Part shown: one piece after another, positions 1 to 7,853 of the stretch
Numbering within the stretch: position 1 is the stretch's first letter
Layout of the letters: every line of letters starts with the position of its first letter
Source of the DNA: Saccoglossus kowalevskii
Lineage: Eukaryota; Hemichordata; Enteropneusta; Harrimaniidae
Direction of reading: 5' to 3'
Length of the DNA stretch: 12,698 nt
NCBI RefSeq assembly: GCF_000003605.2
Contig: NW_003123408.1
Location: 23,679 to 36,376, forward strand
Made by a program: the position numbers and the translations under genes
Notes under the pieces: model-generated
The model's input: the letters and a program-made list of their open reading frames with translations, nothing else
What the model was told of the DNA's origin: nothing
Database searches by the model: none

Positions 1-59
1 CTACACAATGTAGATATGTCCAGTATTGAGGCAAATTACTCTACACAATGTAGATATGT
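1..59 (+). repeat. Two direct copies of a 19-bp sequence, 40 bp apart
   Basis: CTACACAATGTAGATATGT occurs at 1-19 and again at 41-59. The 40-bp spacing suggests the last two units of a tandem array that continues left of the window. Its first 13 bases form a small hairpin (CTACA-CAA-TGTAG). Confidence 0.7.
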
Positions 60-395
60 GGGAGTTTTGAAAGCAAGCTAGGCCAGCTGAATGTTAAGTT
101 ACACTTGGAATGTATTGTACCTTGGTGACTTCCAAAATGCTGAAAAATCTAACACTGCCCCCATTTTTCAACTGTTTGACAACTTCTGCATTTGTATACG
201 GCACATACTACTTCATACATCAAACACAAACAAAATATATCCCACAATGCAGCTTAATAATAAATATTTGGAAAATGACAGGTAAAGGCTTTCTCATGTG
301 GATAGTGTCATTCATGTTTTTCTGTTTTGATAATTTAATTTCAACATAAAACTTATCAAATACGTGGTTTACCCTGGAGCATGTGCAGTTGTAGG

Positions 396-600
396 TGTCA
401 AGTTGTATTTAAATCTGTGGAGTAGTTGTTGATGTGTGGAAGGGACATGCACAAACACACAGGGTAACTGTAATGACTCTTATTGTGTTATTTACACAGG
501 AAAAGTGATATTTTCAAATTTTATTTGGAAATTGTGCGTCATATTTAAACACTTTCCCTTGTTTACTTGAAATGCATGATGGAAATATAATCATGTCACT
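396..600 (+). repeat. Dispersed repeat, copy 1
   Basis: This segment is a diverged copy of 7854-8110 in the same orientation. Shared blocks include GATGTGTGGAAGGGACATGC (AATGTGTGGAAGAGACATGC in the other copy), the following AGGGT-A-C-G-AATGACT, and TTATTTGGAAATTGTG-GTCA with AAACACTT further on. The copies differ by indels of up to some tens of bases. No terminal repeats were found, so the class is unknown. Confidence 0.7.
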
Positions 601-850
601 GAATGCAAAAGTTCGCACAGTGTTAATGTTTTTCGCCATTATCTATTATTAAATTATTAATAGTTATGTATAATTTAATAATTACGAGAATACCCCAAAG
701 TTTTCATTTGGTAACTCATCAACTTTAAGTGTCGGTTAATACGATCACCATACTGCCCGTATTCATACTTTGTAATATCGTCATAGTATAGGTTGTCATT
801 TTATTGTGAAGTTATTACTAGAACACTCGTGTAATCATGGTTTTAAATTA

Positions 851-890
851 ATAAAGTTATAAAAAATCACCCAAGTTTGTTGTTGTGATA
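851..890 (+). terminator. Candidate polyadenylation signal, plus strand
   Basis: AATAAA at 851-856 is followed within about 35 nt by the GT-rich TTTGTTGTTGTG. This is the usual arrangement of an animal poly(A) site. No coding sequence has been found upstream in the window, so it may be fortuitous in AT-rich DNA. Confidence 0.25.
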
Positions 891-1326
891 GATTTTCTGA
901 TCATTTGTTTGTGACTTTGGTGGGTGACTACTGGTATACATATTTGGTTTTAAGACATAAAACACACAAGAACTACGGTAATATGTTGATTCACAATTGC
1001 ATTAAAACAGTTGCTTATCAATTTCATTCATCAAATGTTTTTCTTTAGTAATTAATATTATACATCTGTCATCGTAACGCCATAAGTTACAGTGTGGTGT
1101 AATATTGTGGTATTTTACGGGGTATTTTCATCCAACCATATTAGGAAATGCGAATTCCAAATAGGGAATGATTACGCATGTAAGCGTCCTCTAATAATAA
1201 AAACAAACATAGCTGCCACCAGGGTTTGACCGGACTACATACAAAGAAGTTCGCTATTCTGTTCAAAATTTTTTAGATTTCGGCATTCCCCATGATGTAT
1301 CCTTGGTAGGAAAAGATGTATAATAA

Positions 1327-1460
1327 TAAGGTTATTACAAGGATACCTCAAAGTATGCACTCAGACAGTACGCTGTCGCATCGACCTCCGCTGCGAGTCG
1401 GTTGATACTGCCGCTGTACTGTCTTTGTGCATACTTTGAGGTATCCTCGTAATAACCTTA
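1327..1460. mobile_element. 134-bp foldback element with 45-bp arms
   Basis: The arms at 1327-1371 and 1416-1460 are reverse complements at 42 of 45 positions. The outer end is TAAGGTTATTAC and the inner part includes CTCAAAGTATGCAC. The 44-bp centre is GC-richer than its surroundings and can pair imperfectly with itself (TCGCA...TGCGA, CGAC...GTCG). No coding capacity. It looks like a foldback MITE, or the source of a hairpin RNA; a short TA target duplication is possible but cannot be shown. Confidence 0.8.
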
Positions 1461-2073
1461 CAGTATTGTTGCCACATGGAAATTAATAAAAAAGTGTCAT
1501 GCCAATAGACGGCTGTCAAGTTCAATGCTAAATTTGGTTCTATCAAAATAAAGCTAATGCGTGTAATCTTACTGGTGTTATTTGAAATATTTTTTGAATT
1601 TGGATTTCTGGAGAGTCTACGTTGCATATACAGTTTGTGTTATTCTAGGTTGAACCTGTATCATTTTCTATGCAGTATTGAAACTTCAAATATTCATAAT
1701 CACAGTAATTGGTTTTCCTCATCTAAGGGCATCAATACACAGGATTTTCTGCCCACTGACTATTACAAAATCAAATGTGAAGAAATTACAATTCTCAAAT
1801 TTTAGATTCAAAATGGTGTTTAGAGCTTAGCCTATCTCTTTGTTATTTTTTCATTTACTTGGTGTAACTTGCCCATCAAAGTACATGTACCAGTATCATG
1901 ATTTATAGTGTTAATTTGAGCAGGTGGTGTCATTTGCAATTTTATTAAAATCAGATATACCGGTAGGTATAAGCTCCAATTATTTTATTTTTTCATTGGA
2001 AGGGGGGGGGGGGTATTTCTTTTTATTCTAAGGCGACTATGACACAATAGATAAAACAGCCTCTCGGCTGAGA
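1461..2073. other. No gene recognised
   Basis: AT-rich sequence. An 82-codon open frame at 1557-1805 on the plus strand has no motif, no splice context and biased, low-complexity composition, so I do not call it a gene. A run of twelve G's at 2002-2013 is the only striking feature. Confidence 0.5.
2002..2013 (+). repeat. (G)12 homopolymer
   Basis: Twelve consecutive G's in otherwise AT-rich DNA. The length is likely variable between individuals and prone to sequencing error. Confidence 0.9.
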
Positions 2074-2523
2074 TAGCTCTGCTGTTAGCAGTGCACTTAA
2101 CATTTCAGAACTAAAGATATTAGAAAATGAACAAATCTGAGAAAGGTCTATCTGAGGTACCTATATGCAATCAAAGCAATCAGTCTTGCGGGTTTTCAAC
2201 AAGAAGTTGAAAATATCATTTTTTACCAAAAATATTCATCAAAATTAGAAAAATCTGAGATAATATGAAATGAAAAAAATCTGAGAGAGGTCTACCTGTA
2301 TTACCTATATATCAAAGCAGTAATGTTTTACCATAAATGACATAAATATTCATTGAAGATATCACGAAATGAATAAATCTGACAGAGGACTACCCCAAGA
2401 ATCTATGTTGCAAACTTTAACGGTTTAGAAGAAGAAATAAAACTGTAAAAACTTGATGACAGACACCGGACAATCAGTAATATTAAGAGCTCTGCGTCGT
2501 CAACTTTGTCGACAGCAGAGCTA
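2074..2523 (+). mobile_element. Small pearl/Helentron-like element with 12-bp inverted ends and 3' hairpin
   Basis: The left end TAGCTCTGCTGT (2074-2085) is the exact reverse complement of the right end ACAGCAGAGCTA (2512-2523). The right end is also one arm of a hairpin: AGCTCTGC-GTCG at 2488-2499 pairs with CGAC-A-GCAGAGCT at 2510-2522. The core holds three diverged copies of a block containing AAATCTGA-A-AGG-CTA-C (near 2133, 2277 and 2375) with CCTATAT-CAA-CAAAGCA after the first two. A short GACAGACACCGGACAA run precedes the hairpin. Inverted ends, a tandem core, a GAC-rich stretch and a 3' hairpin are the known plan of pearl elements of bivalves and other Helentron-associated elements. 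It is non-coding and so non-autonomous. The class is inference. Confidence 0.6.
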
Positions 2524-2696
2524 ATAAAAGTTGATAACCTCTTCCAAGACTAATTGGCTTAAAAAAAATGAACCCCATTCATTGTCCTGCCTTCTTCACA
2601 AGTGGTGGTTAATAAAAATATACACAAGTTGTGTTGGTCTGAAAGATGTTTCTCGATGTCGCTAGATTTAGAACATCCTCAACTGCAATGTTAGAT

Positions 2697-2859
2697 TACT
2701 GTAGAATACTTTATTTTCGCTTGGAATCCGTGAAAATAAAATATACTTTTTTTCCTATATTTCACATTAAACTCGTCAAAAATCAGTGAAAATAAATTCC
2801 ATACAAAAAGCCTTTTTCAGCGAAAATTAATTCCAGCAAAAATAAAGTATTCCACAGTA
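2697..2859. mobile_element. Small inverted-repeat element (MITE), copy 1
   Basis: The ends match as inverted repeats: TACTGTAGAATACTTTATTT at 2697 onward, and on the other strand from 2859 TACTGTGGAATACTTTATTT. If the element proper starts at CTGT, it is flanked by TA on both sides, as for Tc1/mariner-type insertions. The centre is AT-rich and shares blocks such as CCTATATTT-ACATT, TCAAAAATCAG and GAAAATAAATTCCATACAAA with the second copy at 3901-4102. Non-coding. Confidence 0.75.
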
Positions 2860-3900
2860 TTACATTTACTCTATAGTCAGTATCACATGCGCTTACAATA
2901 AAGACAAATATGTATCAATGATCAATACAGGTCATATTTAATGAGCCAACATACAATACATGTAACTTTAGGTTAAAGTTCACTTCTATTAGAAATATAC
3001 TTCTAATAGAGCAAATACTTCTCATTCAAGTATAAAACAAACATTATTATTACAATCACATATTTCCTTTTTCAAGTCCAGACCATTATGAATGTATATT
3101 GGAGAATTACTCATATTAACAGAAGTACTGGTATATTTCACTGGCCAATGTCATACCCTGTTACTTTGTAGCTGGTTTGAAACCCAGCTAAAAACTTCAG
3201 CAAAGACATAAATAAAGTCATATTTCGATCAACAGGCTCTGTAAAGAATTATACATTTTCTTAGAAGTTAAAAGACAAAATTAATTGATCTCATTAGTCT
3301 TATTTTTAACCACCCACATACAAGTCAAGTTGAAATCTGATATACGATTAAACTGCTCTCTTTCTCTCGCTGACAAAACTCCAACTTGGAAACACTTCAT
3401 TCATTACACCCAATAACCAATCAATCAGAAACTTAGTTACAAACAGCATATGTAGAATAATCTTACTTGTAGTAGTAAGGTACTCTCTGGTTGGTTAACA
3501 AATGCATCAGAGGAGAGCTCCTAGACTAGATGATACTGGTTCACATAACCTGCATCAGATGTTAAACTGCAGCTCTGCAATCCCTGGGATTGCACCAGTG
3601 CATTATGGAAGTACAATGTGAATGGCCTGTCAATTGGTTACTATGTATACACACGTTACCAAGGATTCAAGCTCTGTTCTAATATCTTATGTACACCACT
3701 GTCTCTGTTGAAAGGACATAGAAGTGAGTTCATGTTACAGATGTCTTGCAATGCAATCATCGTGAGTCAATATTCAATGTGAAGCATTTTTAATTAAGAC
3801 TAGTCTGAGTTGCACACTAGACTCATGTTGCATTTAGTAGTACACTCAAAGCAGAATTTGAACAGCAATGCATGATGGGATTTCTTGTAGTGAAGACAAA
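2860..3900. other. No gene recognised; sequence between two MITE copies
   Basis: No exon, RNA gene or long repeat could be supported. A short hairpin, CTATTAGAA...TTCTAATAG, lies near 2987-3009. ATTAAA on the minus strand (3789-3794) is a weak candidate poly(A) signal for the TRNAU1AP transcript, which would imply a 3' UTR of about 1 kb containing the minisatellite and the second MITE copy. Confidence 0.45.
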
Positions 3901-4102
3901 TACTGTAAAATACTTTTTTTTTTGCTTTGAATTAATTTTCGCTGAAGTAATGATTCAATGAAAATAAAATCCAGTGAATATACCTTTTTTCCTATATTTT
4001 ACATTCGACTTTTCAAAAATCAGGGAAAATAAATTCCATACAAAAGACCCAAAAACCTTTTCAATGTAAATTAATTCGAGCTAAAATAAAGTATTTTACA
4101 TT
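3901..4102. mobile_element. Small inverted-repeat element (MITE), copy 2
   Basis: This is a diverged 202-bp relative of 2697-2859. The left end is TACTGTAAAATACTTTTTTT; the right end, read inward on the other strand, contains TGTAAAATACTTTATTTTAG. It shares internal blocks with copy 1 and has about 40 bp extra, including GAATTAATTTTCGCTG on the left, a sequence found only near the right end of copy 1. Non-coding. It may lie in the 3' UTR or just downstream of TRNAU1AP. Confidence 0.72.
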
Positions 4103-4213
4103 AATAAATTTTGATGTAGATTTTCAAGGTTATGCAAGTAGATTGTATTGTTTACATATGACATTCAGTAACACGGTCACACTCACTATTAAAATAGTGT
4201 CAGTATGTCTGTT

Positions 4214-4697
4214 GAGGAGAAAGATGTCACTGCTTTATAAGGATAAAGTGGTGACTGCCTTATAAGGAGAAAGTGGTGACTGCCTTATAAGGAGAAAGTG
4301 GTGACTGCCTTATAAGGAGAAAGTGGTGACTGCCTTACAAGTTGAAAGATGTCACTGCTTTATAAGGATAAAGTGGTGACTGCCTTATAAGGAGAAAGTT
4401 GTGACTGCCTTATAAGGAGAAAGTTGTGACTGCCTTATAAGGAGAAAGTTGTGACTGGCTTATAAGGAGAAAGTTATGACTGTCTAATAAGGAGAAAGTT
4501 GTTACTGCCTTATAAGGAGAAATTTATGACTGCCTTATATGGAAAAAGTTATGGCTGCATTATAAGAAGAATGTTGTTACTGCCTTATAAGGAAAAAGTT
4601 GTTACTGTCTTATAAGGAGAAAGTTGTTACTGCCTTATAAGAAGAATGTTGTTACTGTCTTATAAGGAGAAAGTTGTTACTGCCTTATATGGAGAAA
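4214..4697. repeat. 25-bp minisatellite, about 19 units, with CArG boxes
   Basis: The unit runs roughly AAGGAGAAAGT then KGTGACTGCCTTAT. All units keep an exact 25-bp register from 4233 to 4683 with no indels, only substitutions. A larger 125-bp (five-unit) duplication is visible: the variant AAGATGTCACTGCTTTATAA, followed by GGATAAAG, occurs at both 4221 and 4346. Ten units contain a perfect CC(A/T)6GG sequence: CCTTATAAGG at 4258, 4283, 4308, 4383, 4408, 4433, 4508 and 4583, and CCTTATATGG at 4533 and 4683. The array ends 131 bp past the stop codon of TRNAU1AP, so it probably lies in the 3' UTR or immediate downstream DNA. Confidence 0.95.
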
Positions 4698-4827
4698 CAT
4701 TTTGACTACAAGGGCAAGATAAACAACATGCAAATGTCTATCGGTTGATTGAAGGCTCAGGGCCTATGCATCCAGAAATATGCAAAACAGTGCAATTCTA
4801 TCAATACCTCCCAATGCATTATGGGAG

Positions 4828-4973
4828 TCATGACATGATTGCTAAACCAGGAATCTCTGACATCACGTTGTCAAGCGGCTGCCATCTTGAATTTTCAACA
4901 GCTTCAAAGAGTTCTTCATGTTTTGAAATGAATTCTGCATTAGCTTTGTCCACATCTACCGATATATCAATAT
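4828..4973 (-). CDS. TRNAU1AP: TRNAU1AP last coding exon: conserved C-terminus and stop
   Basis: Two bases complete the aspartate codon, then 47 residues and TGA at 4830-4828. The peptide runs IDISVDVDKANAEFISKHEE, LFEAVENSRWQPLDNV, MSEIPGLAIMS. The pattern D-x-x-x-AN-x-EF, EELF/Y, WQPLD and SEIP follows the vertebrate SECp43 tail closely. This tail is the region that distinguishes SECp43 from other RRM proteins. The acceptor is nine T's then CCAG at 4974 upward. The opposite strand is also open here, but that frame has no recognisable content. No clear AATAAA signal is seen on the minus strand in the next 2 kb; ATTAAA at 3789-3794 is one weak candidate. Confidence 0.95.
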
Positions 4974-5195
4974 CTGGAAAAAAAAAGAAACAAGCCATGC
5001 ATGGCACAGTCCCCGTTAGTTATCAAATTTAAGATATATAGTTTTGTTTATAGTAATATAGCTGGAATATAACCATGTCAGGAATATGATTTTTTAACAT
5101 TAAAATGATTGACATTTGTATCTGATCGTCGAACAAGTACTTGTTCATATTGAGAGATATTGCTTTGGAACAGCATTCAAAATCAACCATTTTGA

Positions 5196-5202
<7 letters not shown>

Positions 5203-5242
<40 letters not shown>
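5203..5242. repeat. (TA)20 microsatellite
   Basis: Twenty uninterrupted TA dinucleotides within the composite element, directly before its tandem core. Confidence 0.97.
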
Positions 5243-5243
<1 letters not shown>

Positions 5244-5953
5244 CATGATGTATAACAAATATATAAAATTTGAATATAATCAGTCAAAGCATTTAAGAGA
5301 TGGCTCTCGAAGCCCAATCATTAAAACAAAATGGCCGCCTGATCTGAAAAATAAATGATGTGCATCAGAAACCTGTAATGTCTAATATATGTACCAAGTT
5401 TGAACGAAATCCATCTAGAAATGCCAGAAATACTTGATATTTGATGATTTTTTAGCACAAAAATGACCACTATTCGGCCATTTTGAATAGGATCGTCAAA
5501 CTAATTTATCTGTCTATCTATGACATGATGTATAATGAATATTTAAAATTTGAACATAATCAGTGAAAGCAAGTCAGATTTATGGCACGAGAACCACATT
5601 CATTAAAACAAAATGACCGCCAGTCGGCCATTTTTAATTTTATCTGAAAAACAAAATTATTTGCATCAAGGTCCCATAATGTCTAATGTATATACCAAGT
5701 TTGAACAAAATCCATTAGTAAACAGCCGAGAAATGCTTGATTTTTAGGATTTTTTAGCACAAAAATGGTCGCCATTTGGCCATCTTGAATCAGATCGTAA
5801 AACAAAATGATGTGCATCAAGGTCCTATAATTTCTAATGTATACACCAAGTTTGAACAAAATCCATCTGTAAACAGCTGAGAAATGCTTGATTTTGATGA
5901 TTTTTAGCACAAAAATGGCCGCCATTCGGCCATCTTGAATCAGATCAAGGAAC
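5243..5953 (+). repeat. Tandem core modules of the composite element
   Basis: A module starting ACATGATGTATAA at 5243 is repeated at 5523 (280 bp). Each holds a sub-module with GCATCA, TAATGTCTAATRTAT, ACCAAGTTTGAAC-AAATCCA, GATTTTTTAGCACAAAAATG and CGGCCATNTTGAAT. This sub-module appears three times (about 5357, 5658 and 5808; the last two 151 bp apart). Each has an inverted repeat around the CGGCC, best kept at 5914-5932 as ATGGCCG-CCATT-CGGCCAT. A 117-codon open frame on the minus strand (5683-6036) is a by-product of the repeats. Confidence 0.88.
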
Positions 5954-5975
5954 AAATTGACGTGCATATGTATAC

Positions 5976-6888
5976 CGTACTCAACCGCGTTAGCGCCCAT
6001 GCCCGGGCAAGCGCCCCCTCCCCCACTTTTGCGCAATTTATATATTTGGGGTCACATTCGGCAAAGCGCCCACCCCTTCAAAATGCAACTAATTTAAAAC
6101 TTGGTCTTGCGTAACGAATCTTGGTAATCGTTGATACAGCGTGGATATCGATCGCTGTGAACATGTTGTGAATGCGTAGAACACGGTAACCGTGCGTAAA
6201 CTACGCTTCGACAATGACCTGTTAATACAAGTAACATGCGATAAATATTTCATGCCATATTCAGTTCTCAAAAATGGCTAGTTACTAGTTTTTTGGAAAA
6301 ACCATGTCGTTTATTCGCTGAAATCAATTCCAACAGATCGTACTTCGACATCAATTATTCACTTCCGCATTGCGTTACCGAAAAGTCTTTGGGAATTTCC
6401 GAAGAATTGCATCAGTACAACACAGCATTCTGATTGGTTAATAACCAACTTGACCCATTAGGTCAAAGGACGCTGCTGTAGGTCAAATCTGCAATTGCAT
6501 CATGGCGGAAAGTGATTTTCGTCGAGAGTTTGCATACGATCCAACAACTTCGTCAGTGGAAATAATATGACAATTTTGACTTCGACTGTGTTCCAACAGA
6601 CTCAAATGTTTTTAATTCCGTAAATTATGGTGATACGTAATTAATATTGTAATAAAATGTGCGTATTTTTTGTGATCATTTCTGTTTCTTCATTGTGAAA
6701 ATCAATGACGACGCAACTAATTTAGTACATGTAATTTGATTTTCCCTCAAAGACGTAATCTGTCACTAGATGAATCAAAATTTTCATTTGCACTCTTTTT
6801 CGAGGGGGGGTGCTCGGATAAGCGCCCACCCCTACAAAATCGTGATTTTCTGAGTTGAGGCCCCTGGGCGCTAACGCGGTCGAGTACG
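5976..6888. mobile_element. 913-bp DNA transposon-like element with CpG-rich 24-bp inverted ends
   Basis: The ends at 5976-5999 and 6865-6888 are inverted repeats identical at 23 of 24 bases; they begin CGTACTC(A/G)ACCGCG and continue TTAGCGCCCA. Next to each end are G/C tracts and a directly repeated AGCGCCCACCCCTWCAAAAT (6065 and 6823). It sits inside the tandem core of the older composite element. The 6.1-6.7 kb interior is unlike the neighbouring repeats and has promoter-like features but no long reading frame, so the element is non-autonomous. No clear target-site duplication is seen and I cannot name the superfamily. Confidence 0.78.
6420..6570 (+). promoter_or_regulatory. Promoter-like core of the nested transposon with a 22-codon frame
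   Basis: A CCAAT box in both orientations forms a near palindrome (GATTGGTTAATAACCAA, 6432-6448). It is followed some 55 bp later by CATCATGGCGG at 6499-6509, a start codon in good context. The frame reads MAESDFRREFAYDPTTSSVE then II and a stop at 6568-6570. This could be the remains of a promoter and first codons of a larger autonomous element, or chance. No homology is recognised. Confidence 0.25.
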
Positions 6889-6947
6889 ATAATATCATGT
6901 ATGATGTGATTGTGATTGGTCCAGGCATTTCTAAGATACAGGTCCGG

Positions 6948-6999
6948 ACGCACGCACAGACGCACGCACACACGCACGCACACACGCACGCACACACAG
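6948..6999 (+). repeat. ACGC/ACAC microsatellite
   Basis: Interrupted repeats of ACGCACGCACAC directly before the terminal hairpin of the composite element. Related elements in bivalves carry a tetranucleotide microsatellite in the same place. Confidence 0.95.
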
Positions 7000-7156
7000 A
7001 GGTCAAAACATAAGTCCCCGTTTTCGGACTGCGTCCGAACGGGGACTAAAAATTGTTTTGTTTTTTTGAAAAGTTGAAATTGGTGTTACAAGGAGATAGA
7101 AACTACATTAGTCCAACTTTGTCAAAAATTTGGTGTCTGAACAACTTTTTCTTCCT

Positions 7157-7180
7157 CATTCATTCATTCATTCATTCATT
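7157..7180 (+). repeat. (CATT)6 microsatellite
   Basis: Six exact CATT units in the last intron of TRNAU1AP, outside the composite element. Confidence 0.95.
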
Positions 7181-7251
7181 GGTTCTGGGATAGAAAGTTA
7201 GTACAATTTTCATTAGCAACTACATAAAAAGAAACAAAGGAGTAAACCAAC

Positions 7252-7273
7252 CTTCAAAAACATCATCTTCACT
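7252..7273 (-). CDS. TRNAU1AP: TRNAU1AP 22-nt microexon
   Basis: Only 22 nt long, it encodes SEDDVFE plus the first base of an aspartate codon. The acidic string corresponds to the VGDDALED segment of the vertebrate protein. It is preceded by a long pyrimidine tract ending TTTTCAG (7274 upward) and followed by the donor GTTGGT from 7251. The length is not a multiple of three, so the neighbouring exons fit in frame only if it is included: phase 0 enters, phase 1 leaves. The combination of sequence match, flanking sites and required phase makes it convincing despite its size. Confidence 0.85.
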
Positions 7274-7588
7274 CTGAAAAAAAAGAAAAAACTGAAAGTT
7301 AGAATTTTCACACTGATCCTTGAATATTGTGAACCGATTTTTTTTCGCTGCTAGAAATTTCTTCAGAATTTTATGACATTCGTGTGGACAAAATATCTTT
7401 TATGTCGTAGGACCTTGAAAACATTTTCACTGCCAGGAAATTTTATGATTTTTAGTCACTCACAAAATTCTAGAATATTTGTCGTTCGCAAATTTAAAGC
7501 AGTTTACAGTTGTTACGAAGAGTGAAAGTTTTCTCAGAATTGTGAAAAAAACATTACGTATTGATATTAAAATTCCATCCATACTTAC
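7274..7588 (-). other. TRNAU1AP intron without further features
   Basis: This 315-bp intron is bounded by GTAAGT and TTTTCAG. Plus-strand open frames over it and the adjacent exon are shadows of the exon. No repeat or RNA gene was seen. Confidence 0.8.
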
Positions 7589-7805
7589 AATGCTACTTTT
7601 CATTGATGTGTTACCATGGTTACTGGTTTCACACTGGCTATATGATGTTACTGAGGTGTCAGCGGCTGTTTGCTGCTGAGAAGACGGATAGCTATTCCAA
7701 GCTGCATAATAGTTGTGATATTGTTGCTGGTATTGTTGATAATAGTCGCCATAATTCTGGGATGACGGTTGGTGTTGTGTGGACGACTGAACAGCTGTTA
7801 TTGGT
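7589..7805 (-). CDS. TRNAU1AP: TRNAU1AP exon: Tyr/Gln-rich region
   Basis: The first base completes the arginine codon; 72 residues follow, with PITAVQSSTQHQPSSQNYGD leading into a stretch rich in YYQQY, YHNYYAAW and SYPSSQQQ. The human protein has a comparable YNQYYQQYQNYYAQW segment just after RRM2. Such low-complexity Tyr/Gln tracts are expected to be disordered and to make protein or RNA contacts; that role is inference. The second half is rich in Ser, Thr and Asn and is poorly conserved. The exon ends at a codon boundary with a perfect GTAAGT donor at 7588. The acceptor is ATTTTGCAG. If the downstream intron were retained, about 43 more residues would be read before a stop near 7460. Confidence 0.93.
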
Positions 7806-7853
7806 CTGCAAAATATGATACACAACAAATTGAAACCATGCATAAGAGACCTA

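Larger units (their letters stand above)
1..1326. other. No gene recognised; AT-rich flank with small repeats
   Basis: No coding exon could be supported on either strand; short open frames here have no recognisable motifs. A 19-bp direct repeat (1-19 and 41-59, starting CTACACAATGTAG, itself a small palindrome) opens the window. A 13-bp perfect inverted repeat, ATTATTAAATTAT, lies at 645-657 and 670-682. An AATAAA at 851-856 is followed by a GT-rich run (about 872-890), which would suit the polyadenylation site of a plus-strand transcript entering from the left. That transcript is only a possibility. Confidence 0.5.
5008..7047 (+). mobile_element. Composite pearl/Helentron-like element in the last intron, interrupted by a transposon
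   Basis: The left end AGTCCCCGTT (5008-5017) is the reverse complement of the right end AACGGGGACT (7038-7047). The right end forms a hairpin: AGTCCCCGTT (7013-7022) and CGGAC (7025-7029) pair with GTCCG (7033-7037) and AACGGGGACT. Between the ends come a (TA)20 tract, a tandem core of about 280-bp and 151-bp modules (5243-5953) and an ACGC microsatellite next to the hairpin. Without the nested 913-bp insertion the element would be about 1.13 kb. The plan matches pearl-type and other Helentron-associated elements of molluscs (established for the class; the assignment here is inference). It has no coding capacity. Confidence 0.65.

Noticed and set aside
3168-3190. GGTTTGAAACC in a small palindrome, like a tRNA T-arm or B box
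   Set aside because: No A box, acceptor stem or anticodon arm could be built upstream at the right distance.
3866-3890. GCATGATGGGATTTCTTGTAGT, reminiscent of a ZNF143/Staf site
   Set aside because: The spacing between the TGGGA and TTGTAGT halves is a few bases too long, and similar GCATTATGG phrases at 3600 and 4816 lack the second half.
4745-5032. A 95-codon plus-strand frame
   Set aside because: It is antisense to the well-supported last exon of TRNAU1AP and has no recognisable content.
5683-6036. A 117-codon minus-strand frame with repeated IQDG-MA-IFVLK
   Set aside because: It is a reading of the tandem modules of the composite element plus the end of the nested transposon. The repeat is seen in other frames elsewhere in the core and there is no start context or conserved domain.
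6722-7006. Cys/Val/Arg-rich frames over the ACGC microsatellite
   Set aside because: Low-complexity translation of a microsatellite.
6948-7047. Microsatellite followed by hairpin, first thought to be a CRISPR-like or terminator structure
   Set aside because: The window is eukaryotic, and the hairpin matches the inverted left end at 5008, so it is best explained as the terminus of a mobile element.
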